Below, one piece after another: positions 11,219 through 24,000 of a stretch of 64,000 bases of DNA. Positions within the stretch are counted from its first letter, which is position 1, and every line of letters begins with the position of its first letter. A program made the translations under genes and the position numbers. Origin of the DNA: Pegea sp. RAD2-039 (lineage: Eukaryota; Chordata; Thaliacea; Salpida; Salpidae); assembly GCA_034620365.1 (NCBI GenBank), contig JAQGEQ010000305.1:310001-374000 (forward strand), in the 5' to 3' direction. The notes under the pieces are model-generated. The model ran no database searches. It was not told where the DNA came from and saw only the letters and a program-made list of their open reading frames with translations.

Positions 11219-14200
11219 ATAAGTTTTTCTAGTTGTTTATTGAAATGTTGAGTTATTTAACGATTAATGATTCCGGTTGAACTCTAATGAATCGTTTGGA
11301 ATTTAAATAAATAAAAAGGATTTTATATAAAGTCATTAAGATTCCATTCAAACTTTCTCACGAATCTTTTTTAATTTATAATTGTTGAGTAAATTCATGT
11401 TTTCCGCAAGTATCTTGGTGTGTCTCATGAAATCTAATTTTAAACTAAATTTAAAAAAAAGAAGCTATTCAGTTAGCAGCATGAGTAACAGGCAGTTTGA
11501 AAAATGATGGAAAACCATGTCTGTCTGTCTAATGGAGCTTTGAAGTGTAACAAATTTTATCAAATTAGAATAAAAATGGTCAAGCATAAACCACTTGCCA
11601 ACTTTTTTTGGACTGATTTATAACGCTTTGAAGTTAGAAGGTAAATCTCAGGTTAGTGATCTTTACGCTCTAAAAGATTTACTTCTTTTTTGATTTTGGT
11701 CTTCACATTTATTCCTACATTCTATCAACTTTTGAGACTATTTTGGAAAGAAATGAGATTCTATATTATTTAGATAATTGTTACCTTAAATGATAACATT
11801 TGTTTCTATTTTAAGAATTGTAACTAGTTGATGATACTGAAGTATTTACTTTAGTAGTGTAACACGCACGAGTCCTTAGCACTTTGTATCACAAAAATTG
11901 TAAAAAAACTTTTAGAAAATCTTAAGTACAAAGCTTTTAGAATTGAAGCAATTAGAAAATTTTACAAATTGTTTGAAATAGTTTCTCACCAACTAACTTC
12001 TTTTTATGATTTCTGTATTTGGCAAGTAATCATATTTCAGTAGCCAGTAAATTTGAAGTAGTTTATTGATGTCACTTGAAAAATATATTTGAATAATTTC
12101 ACACTAAACTCATCATTGGCTGATTCAGTAAAATAAACTTTGAAAAAGGTCAATTTTGGGAGAAAGAATTGGTGAATATGACTTTGCTAACGAGGCATCA
12201 TAAAAACTTATTTGATAAAAATATTTTTTTGATGAAAACTATGAAAGACCTCTAGAATATATTTTTGGAAGAATTTTACTTAAATATTTTTTAATTTGTA
12301 AAATTTCACAACAAGTTATTCAAATTGTAATTTACTAAATTCATGAAGTTGTGTTTGTCGAAAACCATCAAACTGATTTAGAATAACAAATTTACTACAA
12401 ACTTGTTTCAAAATATTCAACTTTATCACCAGACTTCATTTTACTTTTAAACATTTCTTAATCAAATACTAAAAATTAAATTTGTATAATTCTGTATGTG
12501 ATTTGAAATACTAAAAAGAAATGTTTAATTTTATTTTACTACTGATTTGTGTGAACCCGTCTTGAGTTACAAACAAAGTATATATAAAAGTTAATTGTTT
12601 GAATTTATGATTTTGTAAATAAATTTATAACGACTTCAATAATTTAATCGCGTGTTCTTTCACAATATAAAATTCAAATAAACTATAAATTTTTTACATT
12701 TTGTTAGCTTCAAATATTTAAGAAATTTGTAAAAATAATTTTTTAAAAATCTGAAATTTGTTTGAATTTTTATCAAAATAAGTTCAGGTTCTAATATTTG
12801 ATTTAACTTTGATAAGTAATAAAGTTTAAAAAAGTTTGCTGCATTTGTTTGCAGCAGAACTTTAAAACTTAAAATTTCTGGTTAGAAACCAAATATTTGT
12901 TTTTATGAGATAAAGTACAAGTAAACTATTTTTTGTTTACAAATAGTTTCAACTTTTGGAAATTATTAAATATTTAGTAAAAGTCAGAAAGGTTCATGTA
13001 AGCCCTACAAACTATTTAAAAGAAAACTTTCTGAGGTGAATGAATAAGATATTTAACAATATTATTTATTTAGATATCCCAATTGACCTTCACTTACATA
13101 AGATGACAATTAAAAATGAAATTTATCTTCTTTAAAAATGTTAATGGCTTTTTGAACATATAAAGAGGTTTTGTACTTCTAAGAAATTTTATATCTGTGA
13201 AAGATGCTTTGTAAGATCAGAAAAGTTGATTGCTACCTCTACTAATCACTATTCATCAAAACATTTCAACGAATTCAGTAATTACTTCAAGTCTTTTTTA
13301 TTATACTTGTTATGTAAAGTTTTATCCAACAACACCTAACCAAATCATCCAATTGCTTACATGTTTAATTGAACAGTTATTTTAATTGTTAGATATAAAC
13401 AAGGAAACGTTTTTGTACTATAAACACAGAAGTTTGATAACAACAAATTATAAAATGTATTATCTTTCTAACACTTGAGTTAGTTGAATTGTTTAATTTA
13501 TTTGGTGTGGTTAGGTTCAAGTTTTATAACAAACAAGTGTTTGCGTAACAAATTGAAAGATATTTCCAGAGATTTTCTTTTTCATTTATCTTAACTTGGT
13601 ATATAAAATTTACATAAACAAAAGAATTATTTCAAGAAATCGTAATAATCTTTTTTAATTGCTTCATAATGAGATAGCTGTCGGAATATTGTTCAGTTTT
13701 CTTGTAATTAATCAGCTTAATTTCTAATTTAAGTCATTAATGTCTTTTAAATGTTTGTTGTTTGCATTTGAATATAATTTAAAACAAAAGAAGTTTGCCA
13801 AGGTTAATTTCCAGCAAAATTATTATCGTGGTTGGATAATTTAGTTTGATAATCTTATTTTAAACCTACTTAATGAAAATTAGCAATTTTTCAAATATTT
13901 TTATCAGTATTTAAAAGAAATTTTTAGATCTCTTAACGACTTGATCAGACAACAAAGTGAAAATTATCTACTAAAAGTTTTTAATAGAATGATAATATCT
14001 GAAGATTTCAAGGACCAAGACTCAAGATCAAAGAAGACCATAACTTGCTTAACAATTAGACTAATGGTACCTTGAAATAGATTTGATAGAATTTCAAAGA
14101 AGTCAGTTCAGCTTCCCAATACTTCACCACAAAGTTATTCAATTTAAGAAGTTATACAGATGTATTAAAATCTATTCAAAAGTTTGTAAAATAAAAAAAC

Positions 14201-14900
14201 AAAAAAGTTTTTCAACAGTCACTAAAACTATAGGTTAAGTACAAATTAAAAAATATAGCAATAAATCTCGTTATAGTGTAAGACTACTTACATCCTTTAA
14301 ATCAATTTTCATCTTAAATGATTAATGAGAGAGTTTTCGAATTGAATAAAAGTAATTATTGCTGACAAAAAGTTGTGGAGGTAGAAAATCAATCTATCAA
14401 AATTCAGTTTAAAAGTATTTTGTTCATTTTTAATAATTTTTCAAATTCTTTTTAATCATTATTTAGTAAAGAACTTTTTCTCAAAATATTAAAAATTGTT
14501 TTTTATTTAATTTGTAATATTCATATTCATTTTCGTAAATAAAAAATGTTTTTATTTATCTCTTGTATAACAAAGTCAATAATAAGTAATAATTACTTGT
14601 AGTAATAATCATAATTATCATTTCATATTTCAAGAGCACAGTGTATGGATCAGTAAGTCCCAAGGATTAGATCAAGAACTGTAAAAGCAATTAGCTTACT
14701 GAGAAACTGGTTGGTGAGAAGTTGTCATCATGTAATCGGTTGTTGCTTAAATAAAAAACAATTTTATTAAAGGGTTTTTTTGTGGTAAAAATGAATTGAC
14801 ACAAAGAAGCCTTTTTATTATTTAATTTTTTTAGATTTATTTTCCATTTAATTGAATTATCAAATTATTTTTATGATATCTTTTTGTGTAGATTTGCTTT
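11219..14900. other. Gene-free A+T-rich intergenic DNA
   Basis: No coding frame, RNA gene or clear repeat is visible. The sequence is dominated by A/T runs and scattered AATAAA/TTTATT words. A slightly more complex patch at about 14635-14745 gave no recognisable element. Confidence 0.5.
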
Positions 14901-14919
14901 TGTTTCTTGGAGACTTCGT

Positions 14920-16560
14920 GATTTACTGACGTCATCATATTTGGTAACACAATTAGACCTCACAAGCAAAAGTCGAAAATTTCAAAAATATTTAAATTAG
15001 TTTTGTAAATCAAAAATCTATAAGAATAATTGTATTTGATTTTTTAATTTCTATGTTTTTGAGGAAAACTATGTAAAAAATTTTCAGTAATAATCAATCT
15101 GAAACTGCCTAAAGTTTATCTCTCAAAAAACTGATAAATTTTTAGTTCAAAATGAAAAACTTTGCTACCATGAAAAAACGATCCGCTAGGTAGCGCTGCT
15201 AATTCAGATCACTAGTTAATTTTGTTCGTATTTTCAAACAAATCATTTGGGAATAAAATATTTACGTCAAATGGGGATTAAGTATGACGTCACTACTACA
15301 TGAAACCCTATGGGGGAATATATCATGGTTGCTAGGGAGAAAATTTAGACGATAAAAAGATGGAAGATGTTTTTATTTATAATTGTGACGTGAAATGAGA
15401 TTTGTGACAATTTTGTGGTAGTGACGTCATATGCCTCAAAAATATTTCTATTTTATAAAATAGTTTAGAGTGATTTCAAAATTAAAAAATATTTCAAATT
15501 TATTTCAAATTTATGTCGATGATAATTCAACAAAACTTAATTAATTTCTGAAGACTTTTCAAATATTTATTTCAGGTTTTGTAGAAATTTTATTTATCAC
15601 CAAAGTTAGAAACTTTTTTATATCTAAGTTTTGAAATTTCTTTAAAACATTTATCATCAAAATTCAAATATTCAACTTCAAAAATCAAATTTTCAATTTC
15701 ATATTTTTTATAAACGCTAGCTAGAGCTATGACACTAATATTTGACTAAATGAAAATTTACACAAAAGATGAAATCTCAAATTCGAATTATACAATAATA
15801 GAACTTTTTGTTATTTTTGGAATATTTTAGGAATTTTATTAAAAAACATTTTTTATCACAAAAACGCCATATAAGGTAAAAAAAAACTTGACTAAAAGTA
15901 ATTCTTGAAAATGTTATTATCTTTAAATAGAATATCAAATATTTACGAAAATATAAGTAAAAAATATAATAAAGAATTGATAAAATTACCAATAAAAACT
16001 AAAATTAAAAAGCAAAAAAAACAGATTTTTTTGAAAAAAAATGATTCAAAACACAAAAGTGAAAAAATTACAAAATATTTACAAGTTGAAATATTGAAGA
16101 ATTTTGATTGGATCATCTAAACATAATTTTTCTTGTCAAAGTTTCTATGGTGATTAAAGTGACGTCATCATAACAAAAATTATGATGTCATCACTATCAA
16201 CAACGACAGAGCTTTTGTTTTGCGACAATACCCGCAACTAACCCTGTTGCTATGACACCATTACACAATATACAACCCTCAATGTGTACAAAACGTTTCT
16301 GTAAGTCACGTGATCCATTTATTCTGAAAGTTTTTTAAATTGTTTTGTTACATAAAAAAATTTATGATGTAATTGAGAGTTACTCTGAAAATTGATTGGT
16401 TAACAAACCATTTGATAGCAAACTAAAAACGATTTTGTTTAACTTTATTTACCGGTTAAATATTTCATTTAATTTTAGTCTGTTTGCTTTTGAGTCACGT
16501 GACCATATATGTGAATACTTGTTCGATTTTACATCCTAATAATTTGGGTTTGGTCACGTG
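14920..16560. promoter_or_regulatory. Island of CRE, E-box, CTCF-like and X-box-like motifs
   Basis: A G+C-richer stretch with no supported gene. Exact TGACGTCA occurs at 14927-14934, 15285-15292, 15422-15429 and 16160-16167, mostly followed by TCA. CACGTG occurs at 16307-16312, 16496-16501 and 16555-16560, each preceded by GT or GGT in the GTCACGTG form bound by MITF/TFE/USF-type bHLH-Zip factors. A CTCF-like core CGCTAGGTAGCGC lies at 15183-15195. An X-box-like GTTGCTATGACAC lies at 16246-16258, and a half site GGTTGCTAGG near 15328. The short open frames at 15905-16120 (+) and 15777-15992 (-) are Lys/Phe-rich low-complexity A+T sequence and not credible genes. An enhancer or boundary role is inferred from motif density only. 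Confidence 0.45.
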
Positions 16561-16569
16561 GTAAGATTT

Positions 16570-18960
16570 TAGTTTAATTGTTGACATTTTGTTCAAGTAA
16601 TAAATCCTTTGTTGATTTTGATGAAGTTTTATTAAAGCGTTATTTCAAGCTAATTCAAACTGGAAACGTATTTTAAGAAATGATGTTATTTAGTTTTTCT
16701 ATTGTTAAGAAAATGGTTTATTTGTTGTTTTAAAATAAGTTTTGAAAACAATAGAAATACCATTATTGATTTAAACTTATCAGATTTTGCTCATGTAAAG
16801 ATAAAATCTTTTATGAAAACTGTTTTATAGTTTCAATTTGGATTTACAAAATTTATAAAAATATTTTTTGGTACTACTCATAAAAGAAAACGTAATTTGG
16901 ATTGCTTTTTTTAAATTGAAAATTGTTAAATTTAAAAAACTTAACTAAAAGTTTTTAGAAAATTTGGATTTATTTAATGGTCAAAAACCTTTTCTTAAAA
17001 AAATATATCTTTAACCCTATTTTAAAATAAAAGATATTTCGGTCTTATCACATTATAGATTATGTTTATAAAATAATTACCAAAGCATGATTATTTAAAA
17101 AATATTTTTGTTATTTCTATTTTTTTAGCAAAGTTAAGTATTAAATACAACTTGAATTACACTACACACGTTATTCTAACTATAATATGATCTGAATGTA
17201 AAATTGCTACGCTTAAATAACATAACAAGTTCAACTAGGGTTTCATTTGAAATTGAAATTGCGTTTTTTGCAAGATATTTTTGAAGTTAAAACTTTAATT
17301 TAATATTTAATGAATTATACCATAAATAGAAATATTATATACATTGTTTATAAATATTTATATATTTTATTTATATACAACAAACAAGCATAACACTTAA
17401 GTAGTAAGAATTGATCTGCATTTTGTGAATAGTTTTAATTAAAAAGTAAGTTTGTTTTAAATTTCAATTACCACGTGGAAAAGGTAAATTACTAGTTATT
17501 TAATCAGTAAAAATATTCTTAAATTAATTTTAAATAACTTATTATGTAAACAAAGTATTCCAAAGTAGTTAATTAACAAAGAATTAAAAAACTAAATCAC
17601 TTATAAGTAATTATAAATATTTTAAATATATATATAAGCTTTATGTAATCTTGAATACAAAGTTATTTATTAACTTTTTATTAATTAATTATTGAGACTT
17701 TCCAAGCTTGCTACTTTTAGTAAAAGAAAGCAAATGATTAAATTTATTCTTAATCTGTTTTAAACCTGATTTTTTTTTAGATAAAAGTAAATTTATTGTA
17801 TTTCTTTTGATGATTGACATTATTTAAAATTGTGGGCAATTTTATCCTTTGAAAATTTCAATTCATTTTCATTTGTCAAGTTGTTATGTAATTTTATTTT
17901 CAGATTACAATGATTTGCTTGCCAACAAATATTTCTTCAAATAATTATCCATTAAAATCTATAAAAAAATTCACTTTTCTTTAGTTTTTATTAGAATCTG
18001 ATAAAGATGAAGTCAACTGAGGTTATACCATGTCAGAATTTTTTTTCATTACAACCAAATCTTGCACTTTGTGGCTGGAGGTGCTTAGGACATGTGCAAC
18101 GACACTCAGCAAAGCACTTATGTTAGTGTTAACAAGTGTACTCCTTGAACTGTTGTACAGTTTAATGTTTAACTGAGTTATTTAACATCTACAGAAGCAA
18201 AGCAAATTCTTTATCAATATGTAATTGCTTTCTGCAAACTATGAGAATATGCAAAAATATTTGCCAATTAAAAATTCTTTTATTTTCAAATTAGGCTTTA
18301 AGAAGTAATTGTCAAGTGGAAAGCCTAATTAACGTTGAAAGAATATTAAGTTGTATTACAAATATGTAAAAGATTTCTATTATTTTCAAAGTAGATACTT
18401 TTTCGATAAATTTCTTTACTTTAAACTGATGCATCTGAACAGATGTAAAAGTTAATCAAATGCGATGCTACAAACAAACACAATATTCAGATTACTTTCG
18501 TAATTTGCAATTTCTGAAACACCATTGCGACTTTTGTTTAATATTTTTGCAAATATACAAATAAATCCTTTTTTGATTCTAAGTTTTGATAAGAACTTAA
18601 GAATGTTACAACTTTCAACTTTGGAACATTGTAAGATCAAATTTTTGATAAATGAAAAAAATATTTTTGATTTTCAAATGCGATTTTGAAATTCCAATAT
18701 CTAGAATATTTTGAAATAAAATTATTTTTTTTTAAATGATATTTTCAACGAACTTATTAAGAAAAAGATTTAGAAGACTTTTTATAGTTATATTCAAAGC
18801 TTTTATTTTTATTTTTGTGTTACTAACAACCTAAAGTACACTTTTATAACTAAAATAATCTCTCTTGCTTAAATTTCAATTGATTTCAAATATAGTTTTT
18901 GAAGAATTTTATCGAATAAATCTTTGAATATTTGTAAAAAGATCTTTAGATTTATAAGAT
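16570..18960. other. Gene-free A+T-rich DNA
   Basis: Nothing is supported here apart from one CACGTG at 17472-17477 and a short TA-rich run near 17625-17637. All open frames are short and of low complexity. Confidence 0.5.
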
Positions 18961-18969
18961 TATCTAACT

Positions 18970-19235
18970 TGATTAAACTATTTGAAAAAAAAAACGGATC
19001 CATATCAAAGACTCCCTATTAATTTCTCGTAGGTAGTTTGTCACTGCACTCAGTGTCATTCTGGCAACTCCTGCGACGCCAGCTAGGCGCAGCTGCATCA
19101 ATCCTTCTGTTCCGGTGGATACCTTGTTGGCGAGGAAAGCGGATTTCTGCTGCATAGACAGCAACTGGATCTCAATAATTTCTGTCCTAACTTACACCAT
19201 GACTGTTCTCGCCTGCAACAGTCTATACTACTATC
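18970..19235 (-). other. G+C-richer island with an open frame, possible decayed coding remnant
   Basis: This patch is clearly richer in G+C than both sides and holds a minus-strand open frame of about 63 codons without a proper ATG start (it follows a stop near 19195). The peptide contains KSAFLANKVSTGTEGLMQLR and then LAGVAGVARMTLSAV. It looks protein-like (balanced composition, alternating Ala/Gly/Val/Leu) but I do not recognise a family. It could be a fragment of a mobile-element polyprotein or an old exon. No in-frame continuation or convincing splice sites were found. Confidence 0.3.
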
Positions 19236-22200
19236 ATATCAATTTAGCAACTTAAATCTTTGAACTGAACCTTGGTACAGTTACTATAAGTTGAAGATCA
19301 CAACAATATTCGAAAAGTTGAAATATTTTGAAGGTACAGACTAATTTGTTTGTGTTTAGCAGAAACTTTTACATCAAAAATAATTTAAATTTTCTCAGTA
19401 AGCCTTATAATCAATCAAAAAAGTTTTTAATCCGACATCAAGAAAAACACTCTTTATATGTCTTCAGCACTTATGATAAGATAAAAGAATTAAAGTCTTT
19501 GGAAAAATAAAATTTTTATTTTAGTAGATATTTTTTTGTGTATTTGGAAATCTTGTGATTTTAAAAATATTTTATTTCAGTTGTTGGTTTTGCAGCTCAT
19601 AAATTGTGAAGCATGCAAAAAAAATCTTGGTGATTTAAACTTTGAAAGACTTATACAAAAACAATTTAAACCAATCACAAACAACCTAGAACATTTAAAA
19701 CTAACTTTTTACTTGATGAAAACTATTTACAAATATTTAATGGAAATATCAATCTTTTTATTAAAATAGAATTTATCTACCTCTATCATCAAATCATTTT
19801 TGAATAAAACAGTGATTACAAGTTTAAAAACAAGTTTATTTACAGCTCACAAGACTTCTACGCCACCTAGTGACAAGTTTTGAATCTAAATATGTTTTAA
19901 ATAAAATATTAAGAAGTAGATTTCACTCCATTTATCAGATCGATTAATTTATTGAAACAAAATTGTCACTAGTTTTTTTTTAAATATTCACCTCAAAAAA
20001 TACTACCTTAAATATGTCTGATGACGTCACCAATACCATTATCAGTTATTCATATCACTAGCAGCTTCCTATCAACAATTGTTACTATAACAACCGGCCC
20101 AGATTGATAACAGCCTGTCCGTGAGGTCCATTTACCAACGCACGGCTTCTCATTTCCGGGAAGTACCCCAGAACTAATAATCAAGGTGTCGGCAAACAAC
20201 TACCTGGACCCTAAAACTTCAAACTATCGTGACGTCATCAAGCCCAGTCAGCCCTAGTTCTAGTTTCTAAGAAAGCCAAATTACACGAGCAACAGCAAAC
20301 TTAACAAACAAATTGCATAATCAGCACAAAAAGGCTTTTTTGTTTTTGACCCTATTGCCTCGGTTTTCCGCAAAACCTCATTCGACCCTTTTCTCATTCG
20401 ACCATTTCCGTCGATACCTTTTTTAGAAAAGTTGTGCGTCTTCTAGGGGTTAGATGACGCAAACGTCGAGCATCTACAAATGGTTGGTTATCTAAGGGGA
20501 TTCCCCGAAGTTGAACAATTAAGACTTTTTCTCAATTCTGAATAAACCCTGTAGAAACCCGTTTTGTTGTTTCTAAGTGAAAGATATTTTCAAAAATTTA
20601 AAACCAGATAAAATTTTCGTTGGAATTTTTTGAATTCAGTTTATTTAAGTTCAAAACATTTATTGGAAACTAATTGAAATCCATATTTGAACCTATTTTC
20701 TTGGAACGTATTCAAGCTTAATTAGTTTGGTGGTGAAAGTATTTTGATTAAAATCAATTAAATAAAATATTTATTGATAAAATTAGATCAAAAAGGAATC
20801 AAAAGTTGATAACAGAGAATTTAATGAAATTATTAAAAGTTTTTTAGGTTTTTAATGAAATTTAATTACCAATAAATGGATACTTTGAGTTGTTTAAGAA
20901 TTTAGAAATTTCTTATTTTTTATTTGATGCTGAAAAAGTTGAATAAAAAATTCGGAATATTTTTGCAGATATTTTGATTTATGAAAAGAAAAAAGATTTC
21001 TTTCTTCAGTTTGATTGATTCATATTTTTTTATTTTAATTTTGCATTTTTTACTGAAAGATTTATTAATCAGAAGCAATTAAGAAATTCAAAACACAAAA
21101 TAATGAAAAATGAAATAAAATCATTTTATCAAAGTCACTCAAGAAGAACAATTCAATTTTCAAAACTAAAATGTCCCCAGAAACTATCACGACGCCATCT
21201 CAATTTCCAGGTCACGTGATCACCAACAACAAGATCACTATCACATCTCACACGTTGTCGTCGCGTTGGTCGAGTATTAGCGCTTTGTGACGTCATTAAC
21301 ACGATTTTCACACCATTTAGAAAAATTTCAATCAGTAACGGAAGTGACGTCACGACACTTCAAATCGCGTGTGATGATGTCATCAAGATGTGATAAAAAG
21401 TGAACACCTGACACTAGTTATCAGAATCAAGTGTTCTTATTCACTGGAAACACTGTCACGTGTTTGTTTAGTTTCGATGTTCTTAGAAAAGTTTTGATTG
21501 GATGATTTGTGGACCAATCGATTATTTTTGTTATCAGCTGATCTCTTTAACAAAATCGTCTCACAAGACGCTGAGAGCATCTCTTACCACGTGACTTTTC
21601 AAGCAACTCTAGTAAATCCATTGGATGACCTTTTGTGAGTTTATGATCGAAGTAATTGTGGTTCATTTGCATATTTTCGCAACATCACTTGATTGATGAG
21701 CAATGATTTTTCGGATTTTTCGGAAAATATATTTTTTTTAATTCGAATATTTTTTTGCTATCAACATAAATTTCCCTTTCAATCCAGAAGTCTTTAACAT
21801 CTCAAGGACCTTCAAACTGTTGCTCTAAAGACTTTGTAGAGATAAAACAAATTAAATCGAATTATAATCTTCTTGAACAGATCTTTTGCTGATGCAAAGA
21901 TCACAAAGAAATCCACAAGATCCCAGACACAGTTTGAAGGCAAGATGATTCAACAACATGGACTGTAAGCCAGGAGAAAGTAAAAATCTGCATCCTAAGG
22001 ACTCAAGAAAGATTTGTAAGACTCCTTGTTCTAAGATGAAACTATTTTTTGTAAATGTTTGGAATTTTATAGTACATCTTATGAAGGTAATTTGGAACCA
22101 CTAAATTGTTTGTTCTTTTTTCGTAACAGTCTATTTTCATCTTTTATCATTTTTAAACTAAATTTATATATTAACTACTTTGAAACCCTTTAAATACTTT

Positions 22201-22736
22201 TATATTTTACAAATAGTAAACAATTTTGCGGTTCACAAATTGTGACCAATAAAATCATATTCGAAATAACTCATATAACAAAATCATTTTAACTCATTCA
22301 TAAAATTCCTATTTCCGTCGTAGACAGCAACCTGTTTGTTCATCAATATTTACTAAGCTTGATTGACATATGACTCGACGAATATTTGTCACGTGATTAG
22401 CTTGACCTAATCTACTCGCATTTGGTAATTCCCCCTCAATTGCTGCAAAAATGTTGTTTTTGTTGACATTATAGCTTATCAAAACTACACCATCTAGTGA
22501 GAAACTGTTTAAAGTTTGCAAAATTGAAGCAATAAGAGATGTTTGAATTTCGTTGCTAATTTCTTTGTTTTCTTCTGAAAGTGATTCGCGATCATGACGT
22601 CATCGATGCGTCAAGCACTCTTTGCTTCTTTTGTTTTCATGGCGACTTGAGACCTGGTAACGCACTCAAAACCGGGAAATACCCTGAAGTACGCAATGAG
22701 GAATTTCAATCAGATCAAAACAATCCCAGTTGATCC

Positions 22737-22750
22737 GTTGCTATAGCAAC
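22737..22750. promoter_or_regulatory. RFX X-box, perfect 14-bp palindrome
   Basis: GTTGCTATAGCAAC is an exact inverted repeat and a strong match to the RFX-family X-box consensus (RTNRCC-N-RGYAAC, palindromic form GTTGCCATGGCAAC). It lies about 130 bases from each of two TGACGTCA sites (22595 and 22865). Confidence 0.6.
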
Positions 22751-23012
22751 CAAATGAAAAAAACAAATTTTTAAAGAAACTTTTGTTGAAACTGAAGCTA
22801 AAAAATAAAACGATTTATTTTCTCAGATCTTTAAAATAAATCATCTCGCGTTCTCACGATATTGTGACGTCATCAGCATCTGCAATTAATGACCACATCG
22901 TATCTAGATGTAAAAGATCAAATCCTCTTTTCTTCTTCCTCAAAGACTGCTCTGTAAAAAGTCAAACAAGGCTTCACGTGTTTCTACAGACCACCCACAT
23001 TTTAATGACGTC

Positions 23013-23038
23013 TTATCGGTTGCTATAGTGACCGATAA
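23013..23038. promoter_or_regulatory. X-box-like site inside an extended 26-bp dyad
   Basis: The arms TTATCGGT (23013-23020) and ACCGATAA (23031-23038) are exact inverted repeats around TGCTATAGTG. The centre is an imperfect X-box. A near-CRE (TAACGTCA) follows directly. The arm length exceeds a usual RFX site, so it may be a hairpin or a composite operator. Confidence 0.45.
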
Positions 23039-23672
23039 CGTCATCACTAAACTCGACAATCCAAACTTAACATTGATGATTTGGCAATCATTCAGAAAAT
23101 TTTTGTTTATCAAATTTCATGTTTTCAGAATTTTTAAAAGTAGAAAATCTTCCAATAAAAAATTACAGAAAGTTTTTAGTTCTTGAATTTTGTGAAATTT
23201 TCAAAATTATTTTCGCCTAGCATGTTGCCAAAATAGTTTTTAAAAATTGCATGCATTTCAAACTAAAAGTTTCGAATATTTAGAAGTTTAAATTTACAGC
23301 CAATTTGTTGACATGACAACTATCAGATAAAATTTCAATTTAAAACGTTTTAGTATGATATGAAGAAATGTTGAAAATAACTTGGCAACACTGTTTGGAG
23401 GGAAAGATTTAAAGATAGAAATCAGTACAGAATGAATTGGTCATTGATACCAAATGAAACTTCAATTTTATTTAACAAATTTTATAGATAAGACGATTTT
23501 TCGCGCATTATGACGTCACCAATTTTTATTTTGCGATTGGCACCTTTAATGTAAAATAAATTTCAAAATTATTTTTTTCAAATCGTGTTAATGACGGTAT
23601 GATTCGAAAACTTTGTTTCTCAGTTTACAATTTAAAACACTTATTCAATTGATCGTCAAAACTAGAGTCTCG

Positions 23673-23686
23673 GTTGCCATGGCAAC
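23673..23686. promoter_or_regulatory. RFX X-box, textbook palindrome
   Basis: GTTGCCATGGCAAC is the canonical symmetrical X-box bound by RFX winged-helix factors. It sits about 70 bases before an SF-1/ERR-type TGACCTTGA and the G+C-rich block at 23760-23880. Confidence 0.65.
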
Positions 23687-24000
23687 AAGCTGACTTTTTG
23701 AACAGCGCTGTTGTTGCGTTTGAGGAATTTTAATGGATCTTCACAATTATCATGACCTTGACAAAGGGACCTTTTTTCTCACGCTCGCCGGTATTTAACC
23801 CCCAAGATCCCGCCACCGGAATTTTATCTCTCAAGCTTGTGAGATGAAGATCGTAAATCCATCAGCGCGTCTTGATAAGTACAATGATATAGTTAAAATG
23901 ACGTAAGAAGCTAAGAGGCTGACGTTAGCGTGGTGATGACGTCCTTAGTGATTTAGAATAGAAGTCAAAATCGTTGAAGCATTACTAAAAGTCAAAGTTA

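Larger units (their letters stand above)
19855..24000. promoter_or_regulatory. Large non-coding island dense in CRE, E-box, RFX X-box and CTCF-like sites
   Basis: About 4 kb with no supported gene but the highest density of palindromic sites in the window. TGACGTCA: 20022-20029, 20230-20237, 21288-21295, 21345-21352, 22595-22602, 22865-22872 and 23511-23518. CACGTG: 21213-21218, 21457-21462, 21588-21593, 22390-22395 and 22975-22980. X-boxes: 20081-20094, 22737-22750, 23019-23032 and 23673-23686. CTCF-like: 19861-19874 and 22487-22500. Other consensus words are a STAT-type TTCCGGGAA near 20154 and an SF-1/ERR element TGACCTTGA at 23753-23761. Sub-stretches at 20090-20290 and 23740-23890 are unusually G+C-rich and could contain a promoter of an unseen transcript. 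A cis-regulatory hub is inferred; no experiment is implied. Confidence 0.45.

Noticed and set aside
15777-16120. Two overlapping 71-codon frames
   Set aside because: Lys- or Phe-rich low-complexity products of the two strands of the same A/T stretch.
22309-22521. 70-codon minus-strand frame
   Set aside because: No ATG at its start and no recognisable domain; it lies in the motif island where lower A+T lengthens chance frames.
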